Numbered from the stretch's first letter, positions 25,056 through 33,939 are shown. The stretch: DNA of 64,000 bases from Gordonia araii NBRC 100433 (GCF_000241265.1 NZ_BAEE01000068.1:1-64000), one strand, 5' to 3'. Made by a program: numbers and translations. Notes: a model not told the origin generated them from the letters alone.

Positions 25056-25790
25056 ATGTTCGTCATCGCCCATCTGTCCGATCTCCACGTCAACGGGACC
25101 CACCACAACCGCGCCCGGATCGAGGCCGCCTTCGAGTACGTGAACTCGCGCGCCGACGGCATCGACGCGCTGCTGGTGACCGGTGACCTGACCGATCACG
25201 GCAGCGCCGACGAGATGCTCGAGGCGCGCAAGCTCATCACCAGTCCTCTGCCGATGTTGGTGACCATCGGCAATCACGACGCGCGACCGTCGTTCAACGC
25301 AGCGTTCCGGCCCGACGCCGAGCCGACGGCGCCGGTGAACGAGGCGCTGACGGTCGGCGACGTGACGCTGCTGTCCGTCGACAGCTCCCTGCCCGGCGAG
25401 CGTCGGGGGTTCCTCGACGACGAGACGATCGGCTGGCTCGACGAGCAGCTCGCCGGCGCAGGCGACCGCGTCGTCGTGGCGTTCCACCACCCGCCCGTCA
25501 CCCTCGGCATGCCGATGATGGACTCGATCATGCAGAGCAGTCCGGAGCGGCTGGGCGCCGTCGTCGACGCCCACCCCAACATCGTCGCCCTGGTCTGCGG
25601 CCACGCCCACTCCGCGGCGGTGACGACCTTCCACGGCCGCCCGCTGTGCCTGGCGCCCGGTGTCTCGTCGACGCTCAATCTGCCCTTCGAGGGCAGCTCG
25701 GTGGTCAATCGCGACCAGCCCGCCGGCGTCGCCTTCCACCTAATCGACGACGACGGGCGAGTCATCACGCATTTCCGGGCCATTCCGTAG
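25056..25790 (+). CDS. Calcineurin-like metallophosphoesterase (CpdA/Icc-type)
   Basis: A 244-residue class III cyclic nucleotide phosphodiesterase-like protein. The dinuclear metal motifs are in order: LSDLHVNG, GDLTDHG, GNHD, HHPP and GHAHSA. The sequence layout is similar to CpdA and mycobacterial Rv0805, which hydrolyse 2',3'- and 3',5'-cyclic nucleotides. It lies 18 bases after ligD on the same strand; GGGAGGCG is a good ribosome-binding site. Co-transcription with ligD is possible but a DNA-repair role is not implied. A repeat array begins 12 bases after its stop. Confidence 0.88.
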   Translation: MFVIAHLSDLHVNGTHHNRARIEAAFEYVNSRADGIDALLVTGDLTDHGSADEMLEARKLITSPLPMLVTIGNHDARPSFNAAFRPDAEPTAPVNEALTVGDVTLLSVDSSLPGERRGFLDDETIGWLDEQLAGAGDRVVVAFHHPPVTLGMPMMDSIMQSSPERLGAVVDAHPNIVALVCGHAHSAAVTTFHGRPLCLAPGVSSTLNLPFEGSSVVNRDQPAGVAFHLIDDDGRVITHFRAIP

Positions 25791-25802
25791 CGCGCACAAA
25801 TC

Positions 25803-25889
25803 CGCCGAGTGGGCACCTCACCTGCGCCGACTGGGCACCTGACCCACGCCGAGTGGGCACCTCACCTGTGCCGACTGGGCAGCTTTGGG
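25803..25889 (+). repeat. 22-bp tandem array (TGGGCAC family, type B), 4 units
   Basis: Units begin at 25803, 25825, 25847 and 25869 (22-base period); each reads CGCCGAGTGGGCACCTCACC or CGCCGACTGGGCACC plus variants. The array starts 12 bases after the metallophosphoesterase stop, between it and the convergent DUF218 gene. One more unit stands at 25971-25992. Confidence 0.9.
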
Positions 25890-25913
25890 CGGGCGGAGAA
25901 GACCGGCTTGCGA

Positions 25914-25964
25914 TGGTCTCGATACACCCGACTCGGCTAGCGCCTCGTCGGGCACTCGACCACC
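25914..25964. repeat. Interspersed palindromic element (GGTCTCGATAC ... CTCGACCACC)
   Basis: This stretch begins TGGTCTCGATAC and ends CACTCGACCACC, so the outer parts can pair (GGT.TCGA with TCGA.CC). The form matches the imperfect palindromes commonly scattered between genes in related actinobacteria (recalled knowledge). It is embedded between the 22-bp array and its detached unit. Confidence 0.6.
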
Positions 25965-25970
25965 GTTCAA

Positions 25971-25992
25971 CGCCGAGTGGGCACCTCCGCGT
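25971..25992 (+). repeat. Solo unit of 22-bp type B repeat
   Basis: CGCCGAGTGGGCACCTCCGC continues the type B consensus, 18 bases before the stop codon of the convergent DUF218 gene. The palindromic element separates it from the main array, which suggests that element inserted into an existing array. Confidence 0.7.
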
Positions 25993-26009
25993 GCCGCGCC
26001 CGGACCGAT

Positions 26010-27023
26010 CTACTTCTGGCCCGACGACCCGCCCTGCATCAGCTCCTTGATGAGCTTGTCGGCAAGGTCGCCGATGATGCCCGGACCGGTGTCGGGGAGC
26101 ATGTCCGCCGGTCCCTTCGTGACCGGGATCTTGGCCGACCGCGTCGCCTCATAGCGGATGCCGGCGACGCTCTTTCCAGTCAGCGGCTTGCTGTACCTGC
26201 TCAGCTCGGTCGGCGTGGTCACCGTGCCGACGACCTTGGTGCCCGTGCCGGCGAAGTTGGCGGCGCCGCGTCGGATGTGGTTGGGGGAGGTGATCAGCAC
26301 GATCTGCGAGATTCCACGCATCCGGAGCAGGTCGGTGGTGTTCTGCGCGTTGGAGACGGTCGACGTCGACTTGTCCTCGGTGGTGATGCGCGACTCGGCG
26401 ATCCCTCGGCCCACCAGCCACTTCTTCATGGCCGCCGCCTCGGTGATCCCCTTCTTCGGGACGCCGCCGGTGACGAAGATCGGGGTCTGCGGCGACGACT
26501 GCGCCTGGGCTAGCCCGGCTTCGAGTCGCTTCACGAGTTCCGGTGCCATCGAGCCGTTGGGGCGCAAGCCGTAGCCCAGGATCACGATCGCCGAACCGGT
26601 CGGCGCGCTCACCGGCGAGGTCGACGGAATGATCGCCGCCGCGCTGGCCACTCCTTCGACGAGGCTGCGGGCCGCGCCGGCCGCGCTCGGACGCACGGTG
26701 GTGAGCTTCTGCAGCGCAGCGTCGCGCGTGGCAGCGTCGGACTCCTGGTCGGCCCACACCGCCTGCAACGTGAGCGCGTCGGGATCGTTGGTCGTCATGG
26801 CCAGCATGGACTTGAGGTCGGCCAGACCCCCGGTCACGTCGCGCGCGGCGAACTTCTTCTGCGCGCTGTTGTACAGTCCGGCCGGATCGATCGCGTCGGC
26901 GGTCCGCACGACCGTCGGCGATCCGTTGGGCAAGGTTCCCAACCCGAGGCCGCCAAGTCCGGCCACGGCGACGGCCACTACACCCGCTACGACACGCTTC
27001 TTCATACTAGTCTCACTAGTCAC
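26010..27023 (-). CDS. YdcF/SanA-like DUF218 protein, exported
   Basis: A 337-residue protein with an N-terminal signal or anchor (MKKRVVAGVVAVAVAGLGG near residues 7-25), a helical region (about 45-150) and a C-terminal DUF218 domain. The DUF218 pattern is visible as AIVILGYGL, IFVTGGVPKKG, ITTEDKSTSTVSNAQNT and IVLITSPNHIRRG. Family members (SanA, ElyC, YdcF) act at the envelope; their chemistry is unsettled. GTG 27023 lies 7 bases after TACTGT, a leaderless arrangement; ATG 27005 is the alternative start. Its stop lies at the type B repeat region. Confidence 0.82.
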   Translation of the reverse strand: MTSETSMKKRVVAGVVAVAVAGLGGLGLGTLPNGSPTVVRTADAIDPAGLYNSAQKKFAARDVTGGLADLKSMLAMTTNDPDALTLQAVWADQESDAATRDAALQKLTTVRPSAAGAARSLVEGVASAAAIIPSTSPVSAPTGSAIVILGYGLRPNGSMAPELVKRLEAGLAQAQSSPQTPIFVTGGVPKKGITEAAAMKKWLVGRGIAESRITTEDKSTSTVSNAQNTTDLLRMRGISQIVLITSPNHIRRGAANFAGTGTKVVGTVTTPTELSRYSKPLTGKSVAGIRYEATRSAKIPVTKGPADMLPDTGPGIIGDLADKLIKELMQGGSSGQK

Positions 27024-27030
27024 TTGCGTA

Positions 27031-27036
27031 ACAGTA
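27031..27036 (-). promoter_or_regulatory. Leaderless promoter -10 (TACTGT) of DUF218 gene
   Basis: TACTGT on the reverse strand, 7 bases before GTG 27023. An ACTAG-TCTCA-CTAGT inverted repeat (27006-27020) lies just inside the transcribed region. Confidence 0.4.
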
Positions 27037-27098
27037 GCCACGGTTTGCTACGCGTCCGGTTCAGTCCGATATCAGATCGGCAACATCCGGCAAGCACA

Positions 27099-27140
27099 AA
27101 TTCGCCGATCCCACTTCGATCGAAGTGGGATCGGCGAATT
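27099..27140. terminator. Perfect 42-bp palindrome after pntB
   Basis: Two 21-base arms with no spacer: the left arm starts AATTCGCCGATCCCACTTCG and the right arm is its exact complement through 27140. It lies 14 bases beyond the pntB stop and 75 bases or more before the next start on the same strand. A fully paired hairpin here should terminate pntAB transcription and shield the mRNA end. No U-tract follows, which is common in actinobacterial terminators. Confidence 0.75.
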
Positions 27141-27154
27141 GGTGATGGTTCGCG

Positions 27155-28594
27155 TCAGAGCGCGGCGATGATGTCCTCGACGCGGTCCTTGGCGTCACCG
27201 AAGAGCATCTGCGTGTTGTCCCGGAAGAACAACGGATTTTGCACACCCGCGTACCCGGCGGCCATCGACCGCTTGAACACGACGACGTCCTTGGCATTCC
27301 ACACTTCGAGGACGGGCATGCCGGCGATCGGGGAGCCCGGATCCTCGGCAGCCGCCGGATTGACCGTGTCGTTGGCGCCGATCACCAACACGACGTCGGT
27401 GTCGCCGAAGTCGTCGTTGATCTCGTCCATCTCCATCACGATGTCGTAAGGCAGCTTCGCCTCGGCGAGCAGCACATTCATGTGACCGGGCAGACGACCG
27501 GCGACCGGGTGGATGCCGAAGCGGACGTCGACACCCTTCGCGCGCAGCTTGGCGGTGAGGTCGGCGACCGGGTACTGCGCCTGCGCCACGGCCATGCCGT
27601 AGCCGGGCGTGATGACGACCGACTTCGCGTCGGACAGCAACTCGGCGACGGCGTCCGCCTGGATCTCGCGGTGCTCGCCGTAGTCGGTGTCGTCGGCCGG
27701 ACCCGCCTCGATGCCGAAACCACCGGCGATGACCGAGATGAACGAGCGGTTCATCGCCTTGCACATGATGTAGCTCAGGTAGGCACCCGAGGAGCCGACG
27801 AGCGCGCCCGTCACGATCAGGAGGTCGTTACCGAGCAGGAAGCCCGATGCCGCGGCGGCCCAGCCCGAATACGAGTTCAGCATCGACACGACGACGGGCA
27901 TGTCGCCGCCGCCGATCGAGGCGACCAGGTGCCAGCCGAGCAGCAGCGCCAGAACGGTGATCGCGGCGAGCAGGATCCACGGCTTGGTTCCGGTATGGCC
28001 GTCGGTCGTCACGTAGAGCACAGTCAGGACCGCGAAGGCGATCAGGGCGCCGATGTTGATGAAGTTCTTGCCCGGCAGCATCAGCGGCGCCGACTTCATC
28101 CGCGCGGACAGCTTCAGATTGGCCACGATCGAACCGGTGAAGGTCACGGCACCGATGAAGATGCCGATCGCGATCTCCGCCTCGTGGACATTGGTCAGCG
28201 TCCGCACATTGCCCGGATCGATGCCGTCGCCGTGGAAGCCGGCGATCGCGCCGTTCCAGCCGATGAGCACGGCAGCGATACCGACGAACGAGTGCAGCAG
28301 CGCGATCAGTTCGGGCATGCCGGTCATCTCGACGATCCGTGCGCGCCACAGACCGATCAGGGCACCGATGGCGATCGCGCCGACCAGCAGGCCGATCGGA
28401 ATCCACTTGTCGGTCAGCACGGACATATCGTCAATCGACAGCGCGATGGTCGCCCCCAGCGCGAGCGCCATACCGACGATGCCGTAGGTCAGGCCACTCC
28501 GGGAGGTCTCATGCTTGGACAGCCCGGCGAGGGAGAGGACGAAGAGCAGCGACGCGACGATGTACGCCGCCGTGGCGATAGCGTTAATAGTCAC
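27155..28594 (-). CDS. pntB: NAD(P) transhydrogenase subunit beta
   Basis: A 479-residue membrane subunit of proton-translocating transhydrogenase. The N-terminal two thirds hold about nine hydrophobic helices. The C-terminal domain III (about 300-479) binds NADP(H), with the loop [35 protein letters not shown] and [14 protein letters not shown]. With PntA it reduces NADP+ by NADH using the proton gradient. It starts 2 bases after the pntA stop in the same transcript and ends before the 42-bp palindrome. Confidence 0.96.
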   Translation of the reverse strand: MTINAIATAAYIVASLLFVLSLAGLSKHETSRSGLTYGIVGMALALGATIALSIDDMSVLTDKWIPIGLLVGAIAIGALIGLWRARIVEMTGMPELIALLHSFVGIAAVLIGWNGAIAGFHGDGIDPGNVRTLTNVHEAEIAIGIFIGAVTFTGSIVANLKLSARMKSAPLMLPGKNFINIGALIAFAVLTVLYVTTDGHTGTKPWILLAAITVLALLLGWHLVASIGGGDMPVVVSMLNSYSGWAAAASGFLLGNDLLIVTGALVGSSGAYLSYIMCKAMNRSFISVIAGGFGIEAGPADDTDYGEHREIQADAVAELLSDAKSVVITPGYGMAVAQAQYPVADLTAKLRAKGVDVRFGIHPVAGRLPGHMNVLLAEAKLPYDIVMEMDEINDDFGDTDVVLVIGANDTVNPAAAEDPGSPIAGMPVLEVWNAKDVVVFKRSMAAGYAGVQNPLFFRDNTQMLFGDAKDRVEDIIAAL

Positions 28595-28596
28595 GA

Positions 28597-30129
28597 TCAG
28601 GCCCCCTTGCTGAACATCGACAGCATGCGACGGGTGACCGAGAAGCCACCGAAAACGTTGATAGCGGCGACCAGAATCGCGATCGTCGCCAGCACCCGGA
28701 TCGTCAGGTTGTCAGTGGCGACCTGCAGCAGCGCGCCGACGATCACGACGCCGGAGATGGCGTTGGTGACCGACATCAGCGGCGTGTGCAGCGCGTGGGC
28801 GACGTTTCCGATGACGTAGTAGCCGATCACGATGGCCAGCATCAGCACCGTGAAGTGCTGCGGGAGCGGAGGCGGCGCGAACGCGATCAGCACGCCGAAC
28901 AGAATGATGCCGACGAGAGCGATCCCGACCTTCTTCGCCGGGGACATCGGCACCTTGGGCTCGGCGACCGGGGCGGGCTCAGCAGCCGCGGCCTGGGGAG
29001 CCGCGGACACCTGGACCGGAGGCGGCGGCCACATGCCCTCGCCGTCGCGGGCGACGGTGATGCCGCGCTGCACCACGTCGTCCATGTCGAGGGTGAGTTC
29101 GCCGTCCTTCTCCGGGGTGAGGAGTTTGAGCAGGTTGACGATGTTCGTGCCGTACAACTGCGAGGTCTGCGCCGCGAGCCGGCCGGCCAGGTCGGTGTAA
29201 CCGAGAATCGTGACGCCGTTGTCGGTCACGACCTTCTCGTCGGCCACGGTGCCAGCGGCGTTGCCGCCGTTCGCCGCGGCCATGTCGACGATCACCGACC
29301 CGTTGTGCATTCCGGCCACCGTCTCAGCGGTGATGAGCTTCGGCGCGGGACGACCGGGGATCAGCGCGGTGGTGATGACGATGTCGGCGGCGCGGGCCTC
29401 CTCGTCGTACATCGACGCGGTGGCGGCCTCCTGCTCGGCCGTCATCTCCTTGGCGTAGCCGTCCTCGGACTTCTCCGCCTCGAAGTCGACGTTGACGAAC
29501 TCGGCGCCCATCGACTCGACCTGCTCGGCCACCTCGGGACGCACGTCGAACGCACGGACCACGGCGCCCATCGCCGACGCTGCGCCGATGGCCGCGAGGC
29601 CTGCGACACCCGCACCGACGACGAAGACGCGGGCCGGCGGGATCTTGCCGGCCGCGGTCACCTGACCGGTGAACATCCGGCCGAACTCGTGGGCGGCCTC
29701 GACCACCGCGCGGTAGCCGGCGACGTTGGCCATCGAGGACAGCACGTCCATCGACTGCGCGCGTGAGATGCGCGGCACCGCGTCCATCGCGAGCGCGGTG
29801 ACACCAGCCTGCTGCAGTTTCTCCAGCAGCTCCGGGCTGCGCGCGGGCGCCATCATCGAGATGAGCACGGCTCCGCGTCGCATGCGGGCGATCTCGTCGT
29901 CGGTCGGCGCGTTGACCTTGACGACGACGTCGGCCGCCCACACCTCGTCGGCGGAGCCGACGCGCGCACCCGCGTCGATGAACGCTTGGTCAGCCTGCTC
30001 GGCGCGTTCACCCGCACCGGATTCAATGATGACTTCGTAACCGAGTTGCTGCAGCTGCGCCACCGTCTTGGCGGTGGCGGCGACGAGGGTCTCGCCCGCC
30101 TTCGATTCCCGGGGGACACCGATCAGCAT
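28597..30129 (-). CDS. pntA: NAD(P) transhydrogenase subunit alpha
   Basis: A 510-residue fused alpha subunit (E. coli type, not split into alpha1/alpha2). The NAD-binding domain I (about 1-380) has [20 protein letters not shown] and RAFDVRPEV; a Pro/Ala-rich linker (about 385-405) follows, then four hydrophobic helices at the C-terminus. It transfers hydride from NADH to NADP+ bound on PntB. GGAAAGG lies 7 bases before the ATG. It supplies NADPH, fitting an organism rich in NADPH-using oxygenases. Confidence 0.96.
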   Translation of the reverse strand: MLIGVPRESKAGETLVAATAKTVAQLQQLGYEVIIESGAGERAEQADQAFIDAGARVGSADEVWAADVVVKVNAPTDDEIARMRRGAVLISMMAPARSPELLEKLQQAGVTALAMDAVPRISRAQSMDVLSSMANVAGYRAVVEAAHEFGRMFTGQVTAAGKIPPARVFVVGAGVAGLAAIGAASAMGAVVRAFDVRPEVAEQVESMGAEFVNVDFEAEKSEDGYAKEMTAEQEAATASMYDEEARAADIVITTALIPGRPAPKLITAETVAGMHNGSVIVDMAAANGGNAAGTVADEKVVTDNGVTILGYTDLAGRLAAQTSQLYGTNIVNLLKLLTPEKDGELTLDMDDVVQRGITVARDGEGMWPPPPVQVSAAPQAAAAEPAPVAEPKVPMSPAKKVGIALVGIILFGVLIAFAPPPLPQHFTVLMLAIVIGYYVIGNVAHALHTPLMSVTNAISGVVIVGALLQVATDNLTIRVLATIAILVAAINVFGGFSVTRRMLSMFSKGA

Positions 30130-30406
30130 GTCACTGCCTTTCCGGCCGCCTCGCGCACGACTCCGACACTCATGTTGCTTCCTTTGCTGACTTCGTTGTC
30201 ATTGGCGTCGCCACGGGCGTGCGCACACCTTGCTCGGCATGCACGAGAACACCGGATCGCGCTTTACCGCAAGCCGGTGATCAAAGCCAGGCGACACGCT
30301 GCGTGGAGCCTGACGACTGCCACGTGGGTCACAAACTGAGGATGAACATAACACGCATGCCTGCTTGCTCTAGCACGCAGTCGGGTACCTCACACTCTTG
30401 ATGAGA
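30130..30406. other. Intergenic region upstream of pntAB
   Basis: About 275 bases between pntA (reverse) and the 3' end of the PE-PPE gene (reverse). It must carry the pntAB promoter. TGACTTCGTTGTCA (30188-30201) has 4-bp complementary ends. I see no coding sequence, RNA gene or obvious terminator for the PE-PPE gene. Confidence 0.4.
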
Positions 30407-31771
30407 TCAGTGCGCGGCCGACGAGGTGCTGCTATCCGGCGCGCCGTGCGACGGCGACGAGACGGCCGGCGGGCCGGGGCTCCATGCCCGCGGGGGCTGC
30501 CACCGCGAGTACCCGGTCCGGCCGCCGTTCGGCGACGGCGCACCTGTGCCGGGTGCACTCTCGGTGCCCGCGCTCGCCCACGGGACGCGGGGGCGGCCCC
30601 AGGAGGACGGCGGGGTGCCCGCCCGACCGTACCGAGGTGCCCACTCGGCGGGTTTGGGGCGCCCACTCGGCGCGGGTGAAGTGCCCACTCGGCGGGTTTG
30701 GGGTGCCCACTCGGCGGGGTTGAGGTGCCCACTCGGCGCGGGTGAGGTGCCCACTCGGCGCGGGTGAGGTGCCCACTCAGCGGGGCCCGGCTGCTTAGTC
30801 ACGTCGGGGTCGGTGACCGGCATCGTCAAGCCCACACTGCGGTAGAACGCCGCCTGCAGCTGGCGCGGCGTCGGGACCTCGTGACCGAACACGGTGCTGG
30901 CCTCGCCCGGCATCTGTCTGGGAACCAGGAAGTTCATCGCCTCGTCGAACTCCTTCGGGACGGGCACGCCGAACTCGCGCAGCACCATCCCCCAGGGATT
31001 GCCGCCGTCGAGGACGACGAAGGTGGTGTTGCCGTCGGCGCTCTTCTTCTCGCTGACGACCTCCCATTCACCGGCGTGCTGATACATGTTGCCGTGGATG
31101 TAGAAGCCGGGGACGAAGTAGACGAGGAAGCCCACCGGGTCGGCCAGCGGATTGGCCATGCCGCACGTCTGATCGCCTATGACGCAGATAGAGGTGACCG
31201 CGATGCCACCGGTCCCGGCCGGATCGCGCTCACCGTTGGTGTAGAGCCCGGGGATGATGCTCGGCAGAACGACCTCGGCTCCCGTCTTCGGGAAGCGCGG
31301 GTCGGAACCGATGATGACCTGGATATCACTGTCGGGCTTGGTGCCCGATTGGTGCAGGAGATAGGCCGCACTCATCACCGGGGTGGCGCTCTGGGAGAAG
31401 CCGTTGAGCACGACGGGCCCCTGGTGTTCGTTCGCCGCGGCGACCAGGTTCGCGGTCCCGATCGTCGCCGACTCGTTGTAGGTACCCGTTTCGACGATCG
31501 GGATGAGGACGCCGAAGATCCGAGCGCCGAACGCCGCCGGGTAGTCGATGACGACGACGCGGCCGTTCTCGACCGAGGCGTCGCCGAACCAGCCGACGTC
31601 GACCGTCCGCCCGATCTGGTCGGCACCGTCGCGATCGCCGGTTCCGGGAAGGAGCAGCACCGTGGCACCGTCGGTGTCGGGAAGGAACGCCGGCCGCGCG
31701 GCAGTCGGACCGGCGACGAGGACGGTTACGGCCAGCACAGCTGCCAGCGAACCCGCGATCCGACTGCTCAC
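30407..31771 (-). CDS. PE-PPE-domain (alpha/beta-hydrolase) exported protein with repeat-encoded C-terminal tail
   Basis: A 454-residue protein. The signal peptide is at about 1-27 (IAGSLAAVLAVTVLVAGPTAA). A PE-PPE-type serine-hydrolase domain (about 35-310) follows, with LLPGTGDRDGADQ and the nucleophile elbow NGFSQSATPV (GxSxS). The last 120 or so residues, after VTDPDVTKQPG, are encoded by the 22-bp array and its flank, giving a 22-residue period (PAEWAPHPRRVGTSPAPSG plus three). That tail is unlike the domain and probably arose by stop-codon loss into a repeat array. GTG 31771 lies 6 bases after TACACT (leaderless); ATG 31792 is an alternative. The hydrolase may act on cell-wall or lipid esters. 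Confidence 0.8.
   Translation of the reverse strand: MSSRIAGSLAAVLAVTVLVAGPTAARPAFLPDTDGATVLLLPGTGDRDGADQIGRTVDVGWFGDASVENGRVVVIDYPAAFGARIFGVLIPIVETGTYNESATIGTANLVAAANEHQGPVVLNGFSQSATPVMSAAYLLHQSGTKPDSDIQVIIGSDPRFPKTGAEVVLPSIIPGLYTNGERDPAGTGGIAVTSICVIGDQTCGMANPLADPVGFLVYFVPGFYIHGNMYQHAGEWEVVSEKKSADGNTTFVVLDGGNPWGMVLREFGVPVPKEFDEAMNFLVPRQMPGEASTVFGHEVPTPRQLQAAFYRSVGLTMPVTDPDVTKQPGPAEWAPHPRRVGTSPAPSGHLNPAEWAPQTRRVGTSPAPSGRPKPAEWAPRYGRAGTPPSSWGRPRVPWASAGTESAPGTGAPSPNGGRTGYSRWQPPRAWSPGPPAVSSPSHGAPDSSTSSAAH
30637..30790 (-). repeat. 22-bp tandem array (type B), 7 units, inside PE-PPE coding sequence
   Basis: Units begin at 30637, 30659, 30681, 30703, 30725, 30747 and 30769, exactly 22 bases apart; each has GTGCCCACTCGGCG (one GCGCCCAC, one CTCAGCG) plus an 8-base variable end. 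On the reverse strand this is the CGCCGAGTGGGCAC unit of 25803. Because 22 is not a multiple of three, the translated period is 22 residues per three units. The array lies in the tail of the PE-PPE reading frame. Confidence 0.92.
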
Positions 31772-31777
31772 ACGCGG

Positions 31778-31783
31778 AGTGTA
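31778..31783 (-). promoter_or_regulatory. Leaderless promoter -10 (TACACT) of PE-PPE gene
   Basis: TACACT on the reverse strand, 6 bases before GTG 31771, without an intervening ribosome-binding site. Confidence 0.45.
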
Positions 31784-31881
31784 ACTACGCATCCGGGCCG
31801 CGTGGCGCGTTCTTCCCGCACCGATCGACAGTTCCCGACGAGATTCCTGCGGGAAGTGCGAATCGAGTCGGGAGGAAGGCC

Positions 31882-33366
31882 CTATCCGTTCGCGGCGGCC
31901 GCGTGCCGTCCGGCCCGCCGACCGAAGTACGAGCCCTCGCCGAGTTGCGTGCCACTCGCGTACCCCTTGCCGTCCTGCGCGAGGTTCGCGGCGCAGGCGC
32001 CGGCCGCGTAGAGACCCGCGATCGGCTTCCCGTCGCCGTCGACGACCTCGCCGTCGACGCTGGTCGCCATGCCGCCGATGGTGAACCCGGCGTACATCGC
32101 CTTGCCGAGACTCATGTCGAAAGCGGCCCACGGCCCCTGGTCCTGGGGGGCGAGGAATTCCTCGCCCTTGTGGAAGTCGGGATCCTCCCCCTTCGCCGCG
32201 TATTCGTTGTAGCGGTTCAGCGTGGCGACGAGGCTGCCCGTCGGCAACCCGAGGTCCGACTCCATCTCCTCGACGGTTTCCCATCCGTCGATGAAGGGCA
32301 CCAGGGGCACCTCGGGATGCTTCATGTGCGCCTCGTCGACGATCAGATACGCCACCGAATCCGGCTGCTCCATGACGAACTGCGACGTCCGCGAGTGGTA
32401 GCTGTCCTCGGTGACGAAGCGCTTACCTTCCTTGTTGACGATGATTCCGGTCAGCAGGATCGACGGCGGGTAGACCGGTGCCGTGACGAATGCGGAGTCC
32501 ATGTGCTTGAGCGCGGCGCCCACCGAGGCGCCCATCCGGATACCCAGCCCGTCGTCGTAGGTGCTGCCGAGGACGAAGGGCTTCTCGGCCATCTGCGGCA
32601 CGTGTTCGGCGACCATCTCGGGGTTCATGACGAAACCGCCGGCGGCGATGACCACGGAGCCGGCGCGGATGTAGCCTTCGCCTTCGGTGGTCTTCCATCG
32701 CACGCCGACGACCGTGCGGCCCTCGGGGCCCTCGTCGACGACGAGGTTGCGCGCACCGGTCTCGTAGCGCACCTCGACGCCGAGGCGGTCGAGTTCGGCC
32801 TGCAGGAGGTCGATGACCATCGACGCGCCGCCCGTGTCGCCCGGCTTGGGAACCTTGTGGCCGCGAGGCGCCGGCTTGGCGATGTTCTTGAACGGCCACA
32901 CCTTCTCGTTGCCGGTGAACATCAGCCCCTCGGTGTTGGGCTGGATGACCGCCTTCCCCGGGAAGTAGGATCGTTCGAACTTCAGCCCGAGGTCCTCCAG
33001 CCAGTCGAAGTGCTCGACGCTGTCGACGCAGTAGGCGTGGATCTTCTCCGGCTCCGGATCCGGGGACACCGCCGTCAGGTACTTCTCCATCTCCTCGGCA
33101 CTGTCGTCGTGGCCCGTCGCCTGCTGGACGCCCGTGCCGCCGCCGAGATAGAAGTGTCCGCCGGCCATTCGCGTCGTGCCACCGGCATCGGCTCCGCGTT
33201 CGAGCACCAACACCTTCGATCCGGCGCGGGCGGCCTCGACCGCCGCGCACCCGCCGCCGATGCCGAAACCGACGATCAGCACGTCGACCTCGTCGGTGAA
33301 TTCGGTGACGGACGAGACGTCGATGACGTCGGGCAGCGCAGTGCCCTTGGCCTCAGCGATAGTCAT
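31882..33366 (-). CDS. FAD-dependent oxidoreductase (fumarate reductase / 3-ketosteroid dehydrogenase-like)
   Basis: A 494-residue FAD_binding_2 flavoprotein. The dinucleotide motif is DVLIVGFGIGGGCAAVEAAR near residues 28-47, followed by GGTTRMAGGHFYLGGG, VVIAAGGFVMNPEM and the C-terminal GLYAAGACAANLAQDGKGYASGTQLGEGSYFG. The family includes 3-ketosteroid dehydrogenases and fumarate reductases. A KstR-type box upstream suggests steroid- or cholesterol-linked expression. ATG 33366 lies 6 bases after TACTCT (leaderless). The exact substrate is unknown; it is not a canonical KstD by eye. Confidence 0.85.
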   Translation of the reverse strand: MTIAEAKGTALPDVIDVSSVTEFTDEVDVLIVGFGIGGGCAAVEAARAGSKVLVLERGADAGGTTRMAGGHFYLGGGTGVQQATGHDDSAEEMEKYLTAVSPDPEPEKIHAYCVDSVEHFDWLEDLGLKFERSYFPGKAVIQPNTEGLMFTGNEKVWPFKNIAKPAPRGHKVPKPGDTGGASMVIDLLQAELDRLGVEVRYETGARNLVVDEGPEGRTVVGVRWKTTEGEGYIRAGSVVIAAGGFVMNPEMVAEHVPQMAEKPFVLGSTYDDGLGIRMGASVGAALKHMDSAFVTAPVYPPSILLTGIIVNKEGKRFVTEDSYHSRTSQFVMEQPDSVAYLIVDEAHMKHPEVPLVPFIDGWETVEEMESDLGLPTGSLVATLNRYNEYAAKGEDPDFHKGEEFLAPQDQGPWAAFDMSLGKAMYAGFTIGGMATSVDGEVVDGDGKPIAGLYAAGACAANLAQDGKGYASGTQLGEGSYFGRRAGRHAAAANG

Positions 33367-33372
33367 GCGGAC

Positions 33373-33378
33373 AGAGTA
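33373..33378 (-). promoter_or_regulatory. Leaderless promoter -10 (TACTCT) of FAD oxidoreductase
   Basis: TACTCT on the reverse strand, 6 bases before ATG 33366. The KstR-type box starts 10 bases further upstream, so a bound repressor would cover the -35 region. Confidence 0.45.
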
Positions 33379-33388
33379 CTGCACAAGT

Positions 33389-33402
33389 TAGAACACGTTA
33401 CA
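33389..33402. promoter_or_regulatory. KstR-type operator (TNNAACNNGTTNNA)
   Basis: TAGAACACGTTACA matches at every fixed position the 14-bp motif published for the cholesterol-catabolism repressor KstR. It lies in the 80-bp divergent region between the flavoprotein (33366) and the membrane protein (33447). No kstR gene is in the window. Confidence 0.7.
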
Positions 33403-33446
33403 GTTCTGGTATGTAGGCCGGTCCGAGCCCGCAGGGAGCTCAGGTA

Positions 33447-33902
33447 GTGCGCGATCGACTCTCGCGACATAGGCAAGCCAACTACGCGACGGGCGCCATT
33501 CTGGCTGTCATGGCGGCCATCTTGTTCGCTGCAGGGGTCAAAGTGTGGCAGGTGTTCCAGACCGACAAGGTGTTCTGCGAATGGCGCCAGATGCGGCCGG
33601 GGGAACGGTGTCGCTACAACACCCGCGCCGGTGTCACCGACTTCACCTACGAGCAGGCAATCGGTCACGAGGGCCCGAACTGGGTGGCGCTCGCCGTGAT
33701 TGTGGGGCATGCGCTGTTCGTCATCGTCGCCGCGGTAGCCCTCATCCGGTACGTCCGCCGGGAGTTGGTGACCAACCGACAGGACGCGCCCGCTCACTGC
33801 GCCGCGCCGGGTACCGGTCCGACCATCGGCAACGAACCGGTCGGCGCACCCCCGGCCGCCACACCGCAAAACTACGTCCACGATCCCCATTGGCGGCGCT
33901 GA
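33447..33902 (+). CDS. Hypothetical two-helix membrane protein
   Basis: A 151-residue protein I do not recognise. It has hydrophobic segments at about 14-33 (ATGAILAVMAAILFAAG) and 78-100 (WVALAVIVGHALFVIVAAVA). Between them is an exposed region of about 45 residues with two cysteines (FCEWRQMRPGERCRYNT), plausibly a disulfide outside the membrane. The tail is Pro/Ala-rich. The GTG start has GGGAG 9 bases upstream. It is divergent from the flavoprotein across the KstR-type box and may share its control. Confidence 0.7.
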   Translation: MRDRLSRHRQANYATGAILAVMAAILFAAGVKVWQVFQTDKVFCEWRQMRPGERCRYNTRAGVTDFTYEQAIGHEGPNWVALAVIVGHALFVIVAAVALIRYVRRELVTNRQDAPAHCAAPGTGPTIGNEPVGAPPAATPQNYVHDPHWRR

Positions 33903-33939
33903 TACCCCGCAGGGCCGCCTTCGGCCTCCTCGTCGAGCC

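Noticed and set aside
30188-30201. TGACTTCGTTGTCA as a third copy of the TGAYAA-N6-TTGTCA operator
   Set aside because: The arms are only 4 bp and total length is 14 rather than 18, so it does not fit the shared dyad.
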